Shown here: positions 31,183 through 41,027 of the stretch, in pieces
Layout: each line of letters starts with the position of its first letter
Position numbering within the stretch: the first letter of the stretch is position 1
From: Actinokineospora bangkokensis
GTDB taxonomy: Bacteria; Actinomycetota; Actinomycetes; Mycobacteriales; Pseudonocardiaceae
Assembly (NCBI RefSeq): GCF_001940455.1
Contig: NZ_MKQR01000021.1
Coordinates: 145,221-209,220 of the forward strand
DNA length: 64,000 bases
Reading direction: 5' to 3'
Program-made: the position numbers and the translations under genes
The notes under the pieces: model-generated
The model's database searches: none
What the model was told of the DNA's origin: nothing
Seen by the model: only the letters and a program-made list of their open reading frames with translations

Positions 31183-33792
31183 CTAGCCAGCGCCCAAGCA
31201 GATGAAGGGGCGGCGGTAGGGGTCCTGGGCGATGGTGGCGGCCAAAGCCCGAGCGGGGGTGGCGCCATCGGCCAAGGCCTGGTGGTACTCGGCCATGGCG
31301 TTGGCGGCGGCCGCGTCACCCACGCGGCTGGTGGCGGCCACCACGGTGCGCACCCCGCCCGCCAGCAGGGCGCCCGCGTACCCCAGGGCCTCGTCCCCTG
31401 GGCGCACGTAGTTCAGCGCCAGCTCGCAGGCGGCGAGCACGACCTGCCTCGGGGGTTGGCGCAGGCGGGTGACCTCGTAGGCGAAGAGGGGGCCGTCGGC
31501 CAGTTCCAGGCGGGAGAACAGGGCGTTGGTGGGTTCGTGCTCACCGTGGGCGGCGAGGTGGGCCAGCGCGGCGCCGTCGAGGGAGTCGAGGACGGCGCTG
31601 ACGGTGGCCGAGCGCTCGTCCATCAGCACCGCGCCGGGGTAGACCGCGAGCAACCGCTCGTCCTCCGCGACCTGGCCGGTCAGGTGCGGGCCCCTGGCCA
31701 GCAGGGTGGAGCCGCCTGAAGAGGCCGGGGACTCCTCGGCGGTGAGCCAGGCCGTCGCGGAGGGGGCGACGACGACCGACCGTCCGCGCAGGGAGGGCAG
31801 GCTGCCCCACGGGACCGCGTAGAGGGGGCCGGTGGGCACGACGACGACCTCGCGGTCACCGATGCTGGGCAGCAGGGGGCGCAGGAGCTGGTCGTCGAGC
31901 TTGGCGGCGGAGCGGGCGGCGGAGGCCTTGACGACGTCGACGACCGGTGGGGGCAGCGTGTCGGGGGCCAGCACGTCGAGGTCGGCGTGCAGGCGGGCGG
32001 CCTGCTCGGCGGCCTCGGCGAAGTCCCCGAGGCGCAGCAGGTCGGTGTGGTCGGTGGTGGCGACGACGGCGAGCAGCTCGCCGTCGGTGGTGGCGAAGGA
32101 GACCAGGGCCCGGCGGCCCAGCGCGCCGGTGACGCGGGCGAGGGTGGCGACCGGGCGGGGGCTGCCGACGGCCACGGCCGACCAGCCGCTCTGGTAGACC
32201 TCGCGCTCCAGCAGCGCGCTCTGCTTCTCCAGGCGGTCCACCGGCCTGCCCGCGAGCCGGGCCGACTGCACGGCGCGCTTGGTGTAGCGCAGCTCGGCCG
32301 CCTTGGCGGCGACCTGCGGGGGGAGGCTGACCGGCAGCGGTTCGTAGCGGTAGACCTGCGCGCGGGTGCGCTCCAGCCAGTCGAAGAGCACCCGGGCGTC
32401 GGGGCGGCGGCGGTCGAGGACGTGGCGCACGGCCAGCTCCCCGAGCTCCTGGCCGTGCACGGCGGTGCCGCACACCAGCTCCATGCCGCCCATCCGGTCG
32501 CGGACCTCGCCCAGCTCCTGCAGGCCCGCCCTGGCCTCGTCGAGGGCGCGGCGCGGGACCCCGGTCTCGATGGCCAGCTCCGCCCGGCACAGCCGCAGCA
32601 GCATCCGGTGGTCGACGGGGGTGGTCGAGCGGGGCCGGGGCACCTCGCGCAGCAGGGCGCGGGCGGCGTCGACCTCGCCGCGGCGCAGCAGCATGCGGGT
32701 GGCCAGCAGCAGGGCCAGGGCGCGCTCGTCGGACAGGCCCAGCTCGCCCAGCTCGGCGGCCAGCCGCTGCGCCCTGGCGACCAGGGTGGCGGGCGGGGTG
32801 CGCCGGGTGTCGACCACCGACCAGGCCTGGGCGCGGACCGCGGCCAGTTCCGCGATGGCCGCCCAGCGCCGGTTGCCGCGCTTGGTGAACCCGTCGCGGG
32901 CGGCCCTGGCGCGCTTCTGCGCCGCGTCCGGGTCGCCGCCGAGCAGGGCCGCGGCGGCGCGGGCGACCTGGGCCTCGGCCAGGTCCTGCCCGCCGCGCTG
33001 CTTGCGCAGCACCGGCAGCGCCTCGTCGAGGTTGCGGGCGGCCTCGTCGGCCAGGCCCGCGGCGAGCATCGCGCGGGCCTGGTCCAGGCGCACCACCGGC
33101 AGCAGGCTCGGGGCCAGGTCGGCGCAGATGCGGGCGGACTCCTCGTAGCGGCGCAGCGCGGTGGGCATGTCGCCGGAGAGGTAAGCCAGGTAGCCCTGGT
33201 TGTGCCGGGCCTTCATGGCGATGATCGGGTCGAGGTCGTGCTCGGCGACCAGCCGCGCGCACCGCTCGGCCTCGGCGTCGGCGGCGGTGGTGGCGCCCAG
33301 GCCGATGTGCGCGAGGCTGCGGTTGAGGTGCAGGATCGCCAGCACGCTGGGCTGCCCGACGCCCGCGGCGAGGTCGCGCTCCAGCTCGTCGGCGATCTCG
33401 TCTAGGGTGCCCAGGCCCTCCTCGGTGCGCCCCACCCGGATGAGCTGGAAACCCCGCTGCTCGCGGGAGAGCAGGTGCAACTCCTTGCGCAGCACCGGGT
33501 CGGCCAGGTCGTCGAGCAGCCGGTCGGCGGCGTCGAGCCGGGCCAGGCCGCGGTCGACCTCGCCCACCTCGGTGTCGGCGTAGGAGGCGGTGACCAGCAC
33601 CCGGATGCGCACGGCGAGCAGGTCCTGGTCGGCGGGGGCGCGGGCGATGAGCTCCAGCGCCTGCTCGGCCAGCGACCGGGCGGTGGCGAACTGGTAGGCG
33701 TAGACCGCCTTGCGCTCGCGCTCCCACAGGGCGGTGGCGCGGGACAGGGCGGTCCGCCCGCGCGCCCGCACCGCCCCAGGTCGACCCGCCAT
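31183..33792 (-). CDS. TPR-CHAT protein (caspase-like protease candidate)
   Basis: 869 aa, no signal peptide. About 470 N-terminal residues form TPR-like helical pairs (YQFATARSLAEQALELIARA, LLSREQRGFQLIRVGRTEEGL, HNQGYLAYLSGDMPTALRRYEE). The C-terminal ~280 residues are a CHAT domain: VVVVPTGPLYAVPWGSLPSL, catalytic His749 in HLAAHGEHEP and Cys789 in VVLAACELA, then DEALGYAGALLAGGVRTVVA. CHAT domains are caspase-like proteases used in regulated proteolysis and some defence systems. ATG at 33792. A subtilisin-like gene lies upstream in the same direction with a strong hairpin between. Target and trigger unknown. Confidence 0.88.
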   Translation of the reverse strand: MAGRPGAVRARGRTALSRATALWERERKAVYAYQFATARSLAEQALELIARAPADQDLLAVRIRVLVTASYADTEVGEVDRGLARLDAADRLLDDLADPVLRKELHLLSREQRGFQLIRVGRTEEGLGTLDEIADELERDLAAGVGQPSVLAILHLNRSLAHIGLGATTAADAEAERCARLVAEHDLDPIIAMKARHNQGYLAYLSGDMPTALRRYEESARICADLAPSLLPVVRLDQARAMLAAGLADEAARNLDEALPVLRKQRGGQDLAEAQVARAAAALLGGDPDAAQKRARAARDGFTKRGNRRWAAIAELAAVRAQAWSVVDTRRTPPATLVARAQRLAAELGELGLSDERALALLLATRMLLRRGEVDAARALLREVPRPRSTTPVDHRMLLRLCRAELAIETGVPRRALDEARAGLQELGEVRDRMGGMELVCGTAVHGQELGELAVRHVLDRRRPDARVLFDWLERTRAQVYRYEPLPVSLPPQVAAKAAELRYTKRAVQSARLAGRPVDRLEKQSALLEREVYQSGWSAVAVGSPRPVATLARVTGALGRRALVSFATTDGELLAVVATTDHTDLLRLGDFAEAAEQAARLHADLDVLAPDTLPPPVVDVVKASAARSAAKLDDQLLRPLLPSIGDREVVVVPTGPLYAVPWGSLPSLRGRSVVVAPSATAWLTAEESPASSGGSTLLARGPHLTGQVAEDERLLAVYPGAVLMDERSATVSAVLDSLDGAALAHLAAHGEHEPTNALFSRLELADGPLFAYEVTRLRQPPRQVVLAACELALNYVRPGDEALGYAGALLAGGVRTVVAATSRVGDAAAANAMAEYHQALADGATPARALAATIAQDPYRRPFICLGAG

Positions 33793-33838
33793 GGGGTGAC
33801 AGTACCCACCGGCGCACGCGCGTTGTCCCGGGCGTTGC

Positions 33839-33886
33839 GCGCCTCAGCCGTCCGGTCGGGCGCGCTGGACCGGACGGCTGAGGCGC
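33839..33886. terminator. 19-bp perfect stem-loop between the protease genes
   Basis: GCGCCTCAGCCGTCCGGTC (33839-33857) pairs perfectly with 33868-33886 around a 10-base loop, 7 bases after the subtilase stop and ~46 bases before the CHAT ATG. It should end the subtilase transcript or attenuate read-through; no T-run. Confidence 0.8.
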
Positions 33887-33893
33887 GAACCGG

Positions 33894-35594
33894 TCAGTCC
33901 GTGATCCAGCCCAGGCCGCGCAGGTCGCCGTCGGTGGCCTCCAGCGCGGTGCGGGCGCGGGCCACCCGGTCGGCGTCGGAGGTGGCGTCCTCGGACTCGA
34001 CCAGCCTGCGCGCGAGCATGCCCGCCACCACCGGGGTGGCGAAGGAGGTGCCCGCCCACACCGCGAACCCGGTGGTGAGGTCGTCCGGGTCGGGCGAGGT
34101 GCGCGCCATCCGGGGGTTGCCGTCGCCGGGGGTGGACAGCCCGCAGCCCTCGGGGCCCTGCCACAGCGGCACGGTGGAGACCACGGCGTTGCCCGGGGCC
34201 CAGCGGGTGACCCAGTCGCCCTCGTTGGAGAAGGCGGCGACGGTGCGGCCGGAGGCGTTGAGCGCGCCGACGGCGACCAGCAGCGGGTTGGTGGTGTTGG
34301 AGCCGTCGGGGTTGAGCGCCAGGGCGGCGGGGACGAACGGGCGGGTGGTGGCGTCGTTGCCCGCGGCGGCGACCACGACCACGCCCATGTCGGTCAGCTT
34401 GCGCACGGCCTCGGCCAGCAGCAGCCCGGTCTGGTGGTCGGTGTGCTCGGGGTAGAAGCCCAGCGACACCGACACCACGTCCACCAGGTCCGCGGTGACG
34501 CCGTTGTCCAGGGCGTTGCGCACCCGCTGGCGCAGCCACTCCAGGGCCAGCAGCACCGAGGCGTCGGTGGTGATGCCGTCGGTGTGCAGCACGCGCAGGG
34601 ACAGCACGCGCGAGTCGGGGCAGTTCTGGAACACCAGGCCGCTGACGAAGGTGCCGTGCCCGGAGTGCGAGTCGGTGACCCCCAGCAGCGGCTGGAGCAC
34701 GTCGCGCTGCTCGGTCGGGGACACCAGGGTGGGCATGACCCCGCCGGTGGCGTCGGTCAGCGTGGACTCCAGGTCGGCCAGCAGCAGCTGGAACTCCGGC
34801 GACACCTCGACCACCGGGTCCTCGGCCACCGGGCCGACCCGCAGCCACGGGTGCTCGCCGATGCCGGTGTCGAGCACCGCCACCACCGGGCGGCGCCCGG
34901 AGGGCAGGGTGGTCGGGTCGGCGGTGCGGTGCGGCTCGGGCAGGAACACCCGCACCGGGTTGCGCGCGCCGGTGGCCATGGCGACCCCGCCGCCGCCGAC
35001 GCCGGAGCCGAACGGCACGCCCGACCCGAACGGCACACCGGACCCGAACGGCACACCGGAGCCGAAGGGCACGCCCGAGCCGAACGGGGCGCCCTCCATC
35101 TCCACCGCGGCGGCGTGGGTCAGGTGCTCCAGGCCGATGCCGTCCAGCAGCTCGTCGTCGAACTTGCGGCGCAGGCGCACCAGCACCCGCCAGGGGTCGG
35201 GGGTCGCGTCGGCGAGGGAGTCCTCCAGGCAGCGCAGCAGCACCGGCACCGCGTAGCCGGGGTCGAACGCGGCGACGGCGGCCTGCCAGCGCTCGGTGGC
35301 GGGCAACCGCACGACCAGCTCGGCGCCCAGCGGGGCCAGGGCGGCGTTGAACTCCGCGATCCGCTCGGGGTCGGTGGCCAGGCGCAGCGGCACCAGCAGG
35401 GTGTCGGCCCGGTAGGCGGTGGAGTCGGGCCTGCGGTGGTCGCGGCCCGGCAGTGCGGTGGCGGGGTTGAGGAACCGCGCGCGGTGGCGCAGGAGCACCG
35501 AGGAGGACGGGCCCGCCACCTCGGACACGCCGAGCGCGTCCGCGCCGTCGGCGTCGGTGGTCTGCTGGTCGCCGCTTGGGCTCATGCTCGCCAT
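33894..35594 (-). CDS. Subtilisin-like (S8) serine protease, no signal peptide
   Basis: 566 aa with a complete catalytic triad: Asp242 in VVAVLDTGIG, His313 in SGHGTFVSG and Ser517 in WAGTSFATPVVAG; oxyanion Asn in VVVVAAAGND. About 165 N-terminal residues form an uncharacterised domain (LVPLRLATDPERIAEFNAAL; VLVRLRRKFDDELLDGIGLE) that may be an inhibitory propeptide or a sensor. Five tandem PFGSGV repeats (residues 170-199) link it to the protease. No signal peptide or sorting motif, so it appears cytoplasmic. The ATG at 35594 follows GGGGTGG; 35585 or a GTG at 35666 are alternatives. It lies just upstream of the TPR-CHAT gene. Confidence 0.88.
   Translation of the reverse strand: MASMSPSGDQQTTDADGADALGVSEVAGPSSSVLLRHRARFLNPATALPGRDHRRPDSTAYRADTLLVPLRLATDPERIAEFNAALAPLGAELVVRLPATERWQAAVAAFDPGYAVPVLLRCLEDSLADATPDPWRVLVRLRRKFDDELLDGIGLEHLTHAAAVEMEGAPFGSGVPFGSGVPFGSGVPFGSGVPFGSGVGGGGVAMATGARNPVRVFLPEPHRTADPTTLPSGRRPVVAVLDTGIGEHPWLRVGPVAEDPVVEVSPEFQLLLADLESTLTDATGGVMPTLVSPTEQRDVLQPLLGVTDSHSGHGTFVSGLVFQNCPDSRVLSLRVLHTDGITTDASVLLALEWLRQRVRNALDNGVTADLVDVVSVSLGFYPEHTDHQTGLLLAEAVRKLTDMGVVVVAAAGNDATTRPFVPAALALNPDGSNTTNPLLVAVGALNASGRTVAAFSNEGDWVTRWAPGNAVVSTVPLWQGPEGCGLSTPGDGNPRMARTSPDPDDLTTGFAVWAGTSFATPVVAGMLARRLVESEDATSDADRVARARTALEATDGDLRGLGWITD
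34998..35087. repeat. 18-bp in-frame tandem repeat, five copies
   Basis: Five consecutive 18-base units each encode PFGSGV within the subtilase gene. Units differ at silent third positions (GGC/GGG, TCG/TCC, GGC/GGT), so selection appears to keep the peptide while the DNA drifts. Confidence 0.9.
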
Positions 35595-36097
35595 GGATAG
35601 CCACCCCGGTGCAGGTTGCAGGTTGTCGGTCACGGCCGGTGCGCGGTCACGCACCCGTCCGCTCACGGGTAGTAGAGCAGGACGGCCGCCATCAGATACG
35701 TCGATGGAGCAACTGCGTGCGTAACGGGTGAACGCCGACCTGTTTCACGACTGGATCCGCCACAAAATGTGATCAGCCCCGTCACTCACCCACCCGATCA
35801 GCCCATGCCGGTGTGACGTGGGCCGATCCGCCGTGGGGACGACCGGCGGTGCGGTAGACGTCGTCACTCAGGTGAGCGACGCCGTTCGGGCTGACCCGCG
35901 CGGGTGCCGGAGGACTTTTTCCCGGTCGCCGGGGCACGCGCTCGCCGGAACCAGTTCCGGCCCGCCTCGCGCTCCCCTCGCGGCCCGCTGGTCATCCGGT
36001 CGCGGGCACCCGGCGGGCACGCAGGGTGACCGGTGGTGCGGGGCGCGGCCGGGGATAGGGTCGCGTGGTCCCGGCCCAGAGCAGAGCAGGAGAACCC
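35595..36097. other. 503-base divergent intergenic region, no gene seen
   Basis: It separates the divergent subtilase and quinone oxidoreductase genes. A less GC-rich stretch lies at about 35690-35800. TAGGGT at 36056-36061 is a plausible -10 box for the oxidoreductase. A GTG at 35666 could extend the subtilase. No other ORF has a convincing codon pattern. Confidence 0.5.
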
Positions 36098-37051
36098 GTG
36101 CGCGCCATCCAGATCACCGAGTTCGGCGGCCCCGAGGTGCTGGTGCCCACCGAGCTGCCCGACCCCGTGCCGGGCGAGGGGGAGGTGCTGCTGGAGGTGT
36201 CGCGGGCGGGCATCAACTACGCCGACACGCACAACGCCGAGAACAGCTACCTGGCCCCCGCCTCGCTCCCGCTGGTGCCCGGCAACGAGGTCGTCGGCAC
36301 CACCCCGGACGGCAGGCGGCTGGTGTCGATGCTCAACGCGGGCGGGTACGCCGAGCGGGCCGCGGCGCCGCTGGCGATGAGCTTCGAGGTGCCCGACGGC
36401 GTCGACGACCTCACCGCGCTGGGCCTGGTGGTGCAGGGGACGACGGCGTGGCTGCTGCTGCGCACCGCCGCGCACCTCGAACCCGGCGAGTCGGTGCTCG
36501 TGCACGCGGCCGCGGGCGGGGTCGGCACGCTGGCGGTGCAGCTGGCCAAGGCCATGGGCGCGGGTCGGGTCATCGCCTCGGCGAGCACCCAGGACAAGCG
36601 CGACCTCGCCCTGTCGCTGGGCGCGGACGCGGCCATCGACCCGGCCGAGGAGGACCTGGTCGGGGCCATCCGGGCGGCCAACGGCGGCAAGCGGGTCGAC
36701 GTGGTGCTGGAGATGACCGGCGGGCGGGTCACCGACCAGAGCATCGCCGCGCTGGCCCCGCTGGGGCGCCTGGCGTTCTTCGGCATGGCCAGCCGGGAGC
36801 AGCCCAAGCCGGTGAAGCTGCCGTCGCTGCTGTCGCACTCGACGACGGTCAGCGGGCTGTGGCTGCCGCACGCCTTCGGCAAGCCGGGACTGATGCAGCG
36901 GGCGGTCGACGAGCTGATGGCCGCCGCGCTGGAGGGCAGCCTGAAGGTGGTCGGCGGCGGGGAGTACGCGCTGGCCGACGCCCGCACCGCGCACGAGGAC
37001 CTGCGGGCGCGCCGGACCGTGGGCAAGCTGCTGCTGGACCCGACCCGCTGA
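36098..37051 (+). CDS. Zinc-independent quinone oxidoreductase (MDR family)
   Basis: 317 aa. GroES-like N-terminal domain (AIQITEFGGPEVL, GINYADTHNAENSY) and Rossmann domain with the nucleotide motif VHAAAGGVGTLAVQLAKAMGA near residue 145. It lacks the structural-zinc cysteine cluster of alcohol dehydrogenases, so it belongs to the NADPH:quinone reductase/zeta-crystallin group. Physiological substrate unknown. GTG at 36098 with AGGAGA upstream; an earlier in-frame GTG exists but adds no conserved residues. Confidence 0.9.
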   Translation: MRAIQITEFGGPEVLVPTELPDPVPGEGEVLLEVSRAGINYADTHNAENSYLAPASLPLVPGNEVVGTTPDGRRLVSMLNAGGYAERAAAPLAMSFEVPDGVDDLTALGLVVQGTTAWLLLRTAAHLEPGESVLVHAAAGGVGTLAVQLAKAMGAGRVIASASTQDKRDLALSLGADAAIDPAEEDLVGAIRAANGGKRVDVVLEMTGGRVTDQSIAALAPLGRLAFFGMASREQPKPVKLPSLLSHSTTVSGLWLPHAFGKPGLMQRAVDELMAAALEGSLKVVGGGEYALADARTAHEDLRARRTVGKLLLDPTR

Positions 37052-37112
37052 CCCGCGGCCCGTGCGCGGGCGCCCGCCCGGGGCGTCCTCGCGGCGGGCC
37101 GGAGAGCACGGC

Positions 37113-38201
37113 CTAGCTGGTCGCGGAGATCATCCCGCTGCCGAGGACGACGTCGCCGCCGGGGTCCGGGCGGTAGAGCACCACCGCCTGCCCCGGGGCC
37201 ACGCCGGTCAGCCGCGCCGACGGGCGCACCACGAGCGCGCCCCCGGCGAACGAGGCGCGCGCGGCGGACGTGCCGCCGTGCGCGCGCACCTGGGCCACGC
37301 ACTCCACCTCGCCCGCCAGCGCCTGCCCGGAGGGCCACACCGGCCGGTGGGCGACGATCTCGCGCACGGCCAGCCGCTCGGCCGGACCCACCCGCACGGT
37401 GGCGGTCACCGGCTCCAGCGACAGCACGTAGCGCGGCTTGCCGTCCGGGGCCGGGGCGTCGATGCCCAGGCCGTGCCGCTGGCCGACGGTGAACCCGTGC
37501 ACCCCGGCGTGCACGCCGAGCACCGCGCCGGTCGCGTCGTCGACGAGCTGACCGGGGCGGTCACCGAGCTTGCCGCGCAGGAACCCGCGGGTGTCGCCGT
37601 CGGGGATGAAGCAGATGTCGTAGCTGTCCGGCTTCTCCGCGACCGCGAGCCCGCGCGCCTGCGCCTCGGCGCGCACGTCGGACTTCACCGAGCCGCCGAG
37701 CGGGAACAGCGCGTGCGCGAGCTGGTCGGGGGTCAGCGAGGCCAGCACGTAGGACTGGTCCTTGCCCAGGTCGGCGGCGCGGCGCAGCTCCGGGCGCCCG
37801 TCGACCACGGCGAGCCGGGCGTAGTGCCCGGTGCAGACCGCGTCGAAGCCCAGCGCCACCGCCTTGTCCAGCAGCGCCTCGAACTTGATCCGCTCGTTGC
37901 ACTTCAGGCACGGGTTGGGGGTGCGGCCCGCGGCGTACTCGGCGACGAAGTCGTCGACGACGTCCTCGGTGAACCGCTCGGCGAAGTCCCAGACGTAGAA
38001 CGGGATGCCGAGCAGGTCGGCCACCCGGCGGGCGTCGTGGGCGTCCTCCACCGTGCAGCAGCCCCGGGACCCGGTGCGCAGCGTGCCGGGCTTGGCCGAC
38101 AGGGCCAGGTGCACGCCGGTGACGTCGTGGCCCGCCTCGACCGCCCGCGCCGCGGCCACGGCCGAGTCGACCCCACCGCTCATCGCCGCCAGGACCCGCA
38201 C
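37113..38201 (-). CDS. mnmA: tRNA 2-thiouridylase
   Basis: 362 aa. Thiolates U34 of Lys/Glu/Gln tRNAs. ATP pyrophosphatase P-loop SGGVDS at residues 8-13; catalytic Cys98 in [10 protein letters not shown] and Cys198 in [10 protein letters not shown] form the persulfide/disulfide pair; [11 protein letters not shown] is intact. Full length. The GTG start follows the cysteine desulfurase stop by one base, so the sulfur donor and acceptor are made together by coupled translation. Confidence 0.96.
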   Translation of the reverse strand: MRVLAAMSGGVDSAVAAARAVEAGHDVTGVHLALSAKPGTLRTGSRGCCTVEDAHDARRVADLLGIPFYVWDFAERFTEDVVDDFVAEYAAGRTPNPCLKCNERIKFEALLDKAVALGFDAVCTGHYARLAVVDGRPELRRAADLGKDQSYVLASLTPDQLAHALFPLGGSVKSDVRAEAQARGLAVAEKPDSYDICFIPDGDTRGFLRGKLGDRPGQLVDDATGAVLGVHAGVHGFTVGQRHGLGIDAPAPDGKPRYVLSLEPVTATVRVGPAERLAVREIVAHRPVWPSGQALAGEVECVAQVRAHGGTSAARASFAGGALVVRPSARLTGVAPGQAVVLYRPDPGGDVVLGSGMISATS

Positions 38202-38202
38202 G

Positions 38203-39420
38203 TCAGACCTCCGCCGCGCGGCGCCTGCGCAGGCCCGCCAGGCCCGCGCTGCGCGCCCGCTCGACCACCGGGCCGATGGCCTCGGCCAGCGCCCGCACGT
38301 CGGCGACGGTGGAGGTGTGGCCGAGGGAGAACCGCAGCGAGCCGCGGGCCAGCGCGGGCTCCACGCCCATGGCCAGCAGCACGTGGCTGGGCTGGGCCAC
38401 GCCCGCGGTGCAGGCCGAGCCGGTGGAGCACTCGATGCCCCGGGCGTCGAGCAGCATGAGCAGGCTGTCGCCCTCGCAGCCGGGGAAGGTCAGGTGCGCG
38501 TTGCCCGGCAGCCGCGACGGGCCGTCGTCCACGGCGGACTCGCCGGGGTCGCCGTTGAGCACCGCGTCGGGCACCCGCGCGAGCACGCCCGCGACCAGCT
38601 CGTCGCGCAGCGCGGCCAGCCGGGCGGCGCGCTCGGCGCGCTGGGCCACCGCGACCTCGACCGCGACGGCCATGGCGGCGATCGCCGGGACGTCGAGGGT
38701 GCCCGAGCGCACGTCGCGCTCCTGCCCGCCGCCGTGCGCGACCGGTGTGCACGCCACGTCGCGGGCCAGCAGCAGCGCGCCGACGCCGTAGGGGCCGCCG
38801 ACCTTGTGCCCGCTGATGGTGAGCGCGGAGGCGCCGCTGGCGGCGAAGTCCACCGGCACGGCGCCCACGGCCTGCACGGCGTCGGTGTGGAACGGGATGC
38901 CGTGCGCGGCGCAGGTGCCCGCCAGCTCGCGCACCGGGTTGACCGTGCCAACCTCGTTGTTCGCCCACATCACGCTGACCAGGGCCACCTCGTCGGGGGC
39001 CTCGGCGATGGCCGCGCGCAGGGTGTCCTCGTGCACGCGGCCGAAGTCGTCGACCTCCAGGAGGGTGACCTCGGCGCCCTCGTGCTCGGCCAGCCACAGC
39101 GCGGCGTCGAGCACGGCGTGGTGCTCCACCGCCGACACCAGCACCCTCGTGCGCCGGGGGTCCTGGGCCCGCCGCGCCCAGAAGATGCCCTTGACCGCGA
39201 GGTTGTCGCTCTCGGTGCCCCCGGAGGTGAACAGCACCTCCGACGGCCGGGCGCCCAGCGCGCCCGCGATGGACTCCCTGGCCTCCTCGACGGCGCGCCG
39301 CGCGCGGCGGCCGGAGGTGTGCAGCGACGAGGCGTTGCCGGGGGTGGTCAACGCCGAGGTCAGGGCGGCCACCGCCTCCGGGAGGATCGGCGTGGTCGCT
39401 GCGTGGTCGAGATAGGTCAT
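38203..39420 (-). CDS. Cysteine desulfurase (IscS/NifS family)
   Basis: 405 aa PLP enzyme that removes sulfur from cysteine as an enzyme persulfide. Start motif [12 protein letters not shown] Lys206 in [12 protein letters not shown]; catalytic Cys337 in [11 protein letters not shown], placed in the short loop of the IscS class. Located directly before mnmA with one base between them, so its main job is probably sulfur supply for tRNA thiolation; a general Fe-S role is also possible. An Arg-rich tail ends the protein. Confidence 0.94.
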   Translation of the reverse strand: MTYLDHAATTPILPEAVAALTSALTTPGNASSLHTSGRRARRAVEEARESIAGALGARPSEVLFTSGGTESDNLAVKGIFWARRAQDPRRTRVLVSAVEHHAVLDAALWLAEHEGAEVTLLEVDDFGRVHEDTLRAAIAEAPDEVALVSVMWANNEVGTVNPVRELAGTCAAHGIPFHTDAVQAVGAVPVDFAASGASALTISGHKVGGPYGVGALLLARDVACTPVAHGGGQERDVRSGTLDVPAIAAMAVAVEVAVAQRAERAARLAALRDELVAGVLARVPDAVLNGDPGESAVDDGPSRLPGNAHLTFPGCEGDSLLMLLDARGIECSTGSACTAGVAQPSHVLLAMGVEPALARGSLRFSLGHTSTVADVRALAEAIGPVVERARSAGLAGLRRRRAAEV

Positions 39421-39469
39421 CGCACTCCCCAGGGTAGACCGCCGCGCGCGGTCGGCGGAACGAGCCACC

Positions 39470-40852
39470 TCACACGGTGCCCACCGGCGCGGGGTCGCGC
39501 ACCCCCCGGAACAGCAGCGCCCCGCCCAGGGCGACACAACCCATGGTGAGGCCGAGGACGAGCACCGCGGCGGTGGGGGCGGCGGCCGAGGCCAGCCCGA
39601 CCAGCAGCACCCCGCCGAAGGCGATCGCGGTCGCGGAGAACACCGTGTCGGACACCTGCAGCGCCGAGGACGCCGCGCCCCGCTCGTCCTCGGCGGCCTG
39701 CCCGAGCGCCAGCACGTTGATCGACGGGAACGCCATCCCCATGCCCGCCCCGGCCAGCAGCCAGCTCGGCGCGGCCACCCACGCCGGGGTGCCCGGCAGC
39801 GCCACCAGCGCCATCCCGAGCACGCCGAGGGCCACCACGGCGAACCCGGCGCGGATGAGCGCGGAGCGCTGGATCTCCGGGTGCTTGCCCTGGTAGTGCG
39901 AGGCCGCGGACCAGCCCAGGGCGCTGACGGTGAGCGGCAGGCCCGCCAGCGCGGGCGAGTAGCCGTGCACGGCGGTGAGGGTGAGCGGGACGAACGCCTC
40001 GACGCTGAGGAAGGCCGCGCTGAACAGCCCCCGCGCGAAGACCACCCTGGGCAGGCCGCGCGCGGCACGCAGGGTGCCCTTGGGCAGCAGCACCCGCAGG
40101 GCGACGGCGAGCAGCGCCATGCCCACCAGGCCCAGCGGCCACCACGACAGGTGCTGGGCGGCCCAGCTGAGCATGGGCACCCCGGCAGCGGCGGCGGCAG
40201 CGGCGGCGGCGAAGCCCTTGCGGGCCGGGGTGGCGCGCTCCGGGCGGGCGGACCCGCGCAGCGCGGGGATCAGCAGCAGCGCGCCGAGCAGGGCCAGCGG
40301 GGCGAGGGCGAGGAACACCCACCGCCACCCCAGGTGCTCGGTGACCAGCCCGGCGCCAGCGGGCCCGACGATCGACGGCAGCACCCAGGCGCTCGCCATC
40401 GCCCCGAACGCCGCGGGCCGCAGCCGCGGCGGGTAGACCCCCGCGATGAGCACGTAGATGGCGGTGACCTCGCCGCCGGTGCCGATGCCCTGCAGGGCCC
40501 GGCCGACCAGCAGCTGCACCATCTCCTGCGCGGTGCCCGCCACCAGCAGCCCGGCGAGGAACACCGCCGGGGCGACGTAGAGCACCCGCCCGGGGCCCAC
40601 CCGGTCGGCGATCCGCCCGCCGACCACCGTGGCGACCACCGACGCGGACAGGTAGACGGTGAACGGCCACGAGTACAGCTCGGTGCCGCCGAGGTCGGTG
40701 AGCATCCGGGGGATGGCGGTGCTGACCCCCATCTGCTCGAAGGCGGCGATGGTGATGAGCAGCAGGATCGCGGCCGTGGTGCGCCGGTAGGGCGCGCTCC
40801 ACACGGTCGTCGACCGGTCCTCGACGGCGTCGGCGGTGGTCACGCCCCCCAT
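39470..40852 (-). CDS. MFS transporter (drug exporter-like)
   Basis: 460 aa with about 14 hydrophobic segments. Motif A-like [16 protein letters not shown] after helix 2 and the motif C-like [21 protein letters not shown] mark the drug:H+ antiporter group. A polyalanine stretch lies in the central loop. The ATG at 40852 has GGAGG 7 bases upstream. Substrate unknown. It stands 50 bases upstream of the cysteine desulfurase gene in the same direction. Confidence 0.88.
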   Translation of the reverse strand: MGGVTTADAVEDRSTTVWSAPYRRTTAAILLLITIAAFEQMGVSTAIPRMLTDLGGTELYSWPFTVYLSASVVATVVGGRIADRVGPGRVLYVAPAVFLAGLLVAGTAQEMVQLLVGRALQGIGTGGEVTAIYVLIAGVYPPRLRPAAFGAMASAWVLPSIVGPAGAGLVTEHLGWRWVFLALAPLALLGALLLIPALRGSARPERATPARKGFAAAAAAAAAGVPMLSWAAQHLSWWPLGLVGMALLAVALRVLLPKGTLRAARGLPRVVFARGLFSAAFLSVEAFVPLTLTAVHGYSPALAGLPLTVSALGWSAASHYQGKHPEIQRSALIRAGFAVVALGVLGMALVALPGTPAWVAAPSWLLAGAGMGMAFPSINVLALGQAAEDERGAASSALQVSDTVFSATAIAFGGVLLVGLASAAAPTAAVLVLGLTMGCVALGGALLFRGVRDPAPVGTV

Positions 40853-41027
40853 CGTGCAACCTCCACCCGGGTGCAGGTCCACCCCGTTTTCCCGGACGGA
40901 TGACATTCGGTTGCCAACAAACGGGAACCGCCCCACCGCGGCGGGGCGGTCGGGGCGGTCGGGTGCGGCGGTCGAGGTGCCGCCCCGGGACTCCGTTGTC
41001 GGCCGGGACGGCGGTCGGGGATGTTGG

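Noticed and set aside
31183..35594. CHAT/subtilase pair as a type III-E CRISPR (Craspase) locus
   Set aside because: No gRAMP/Cas7-like gene and no CRISPR array are present nearby.
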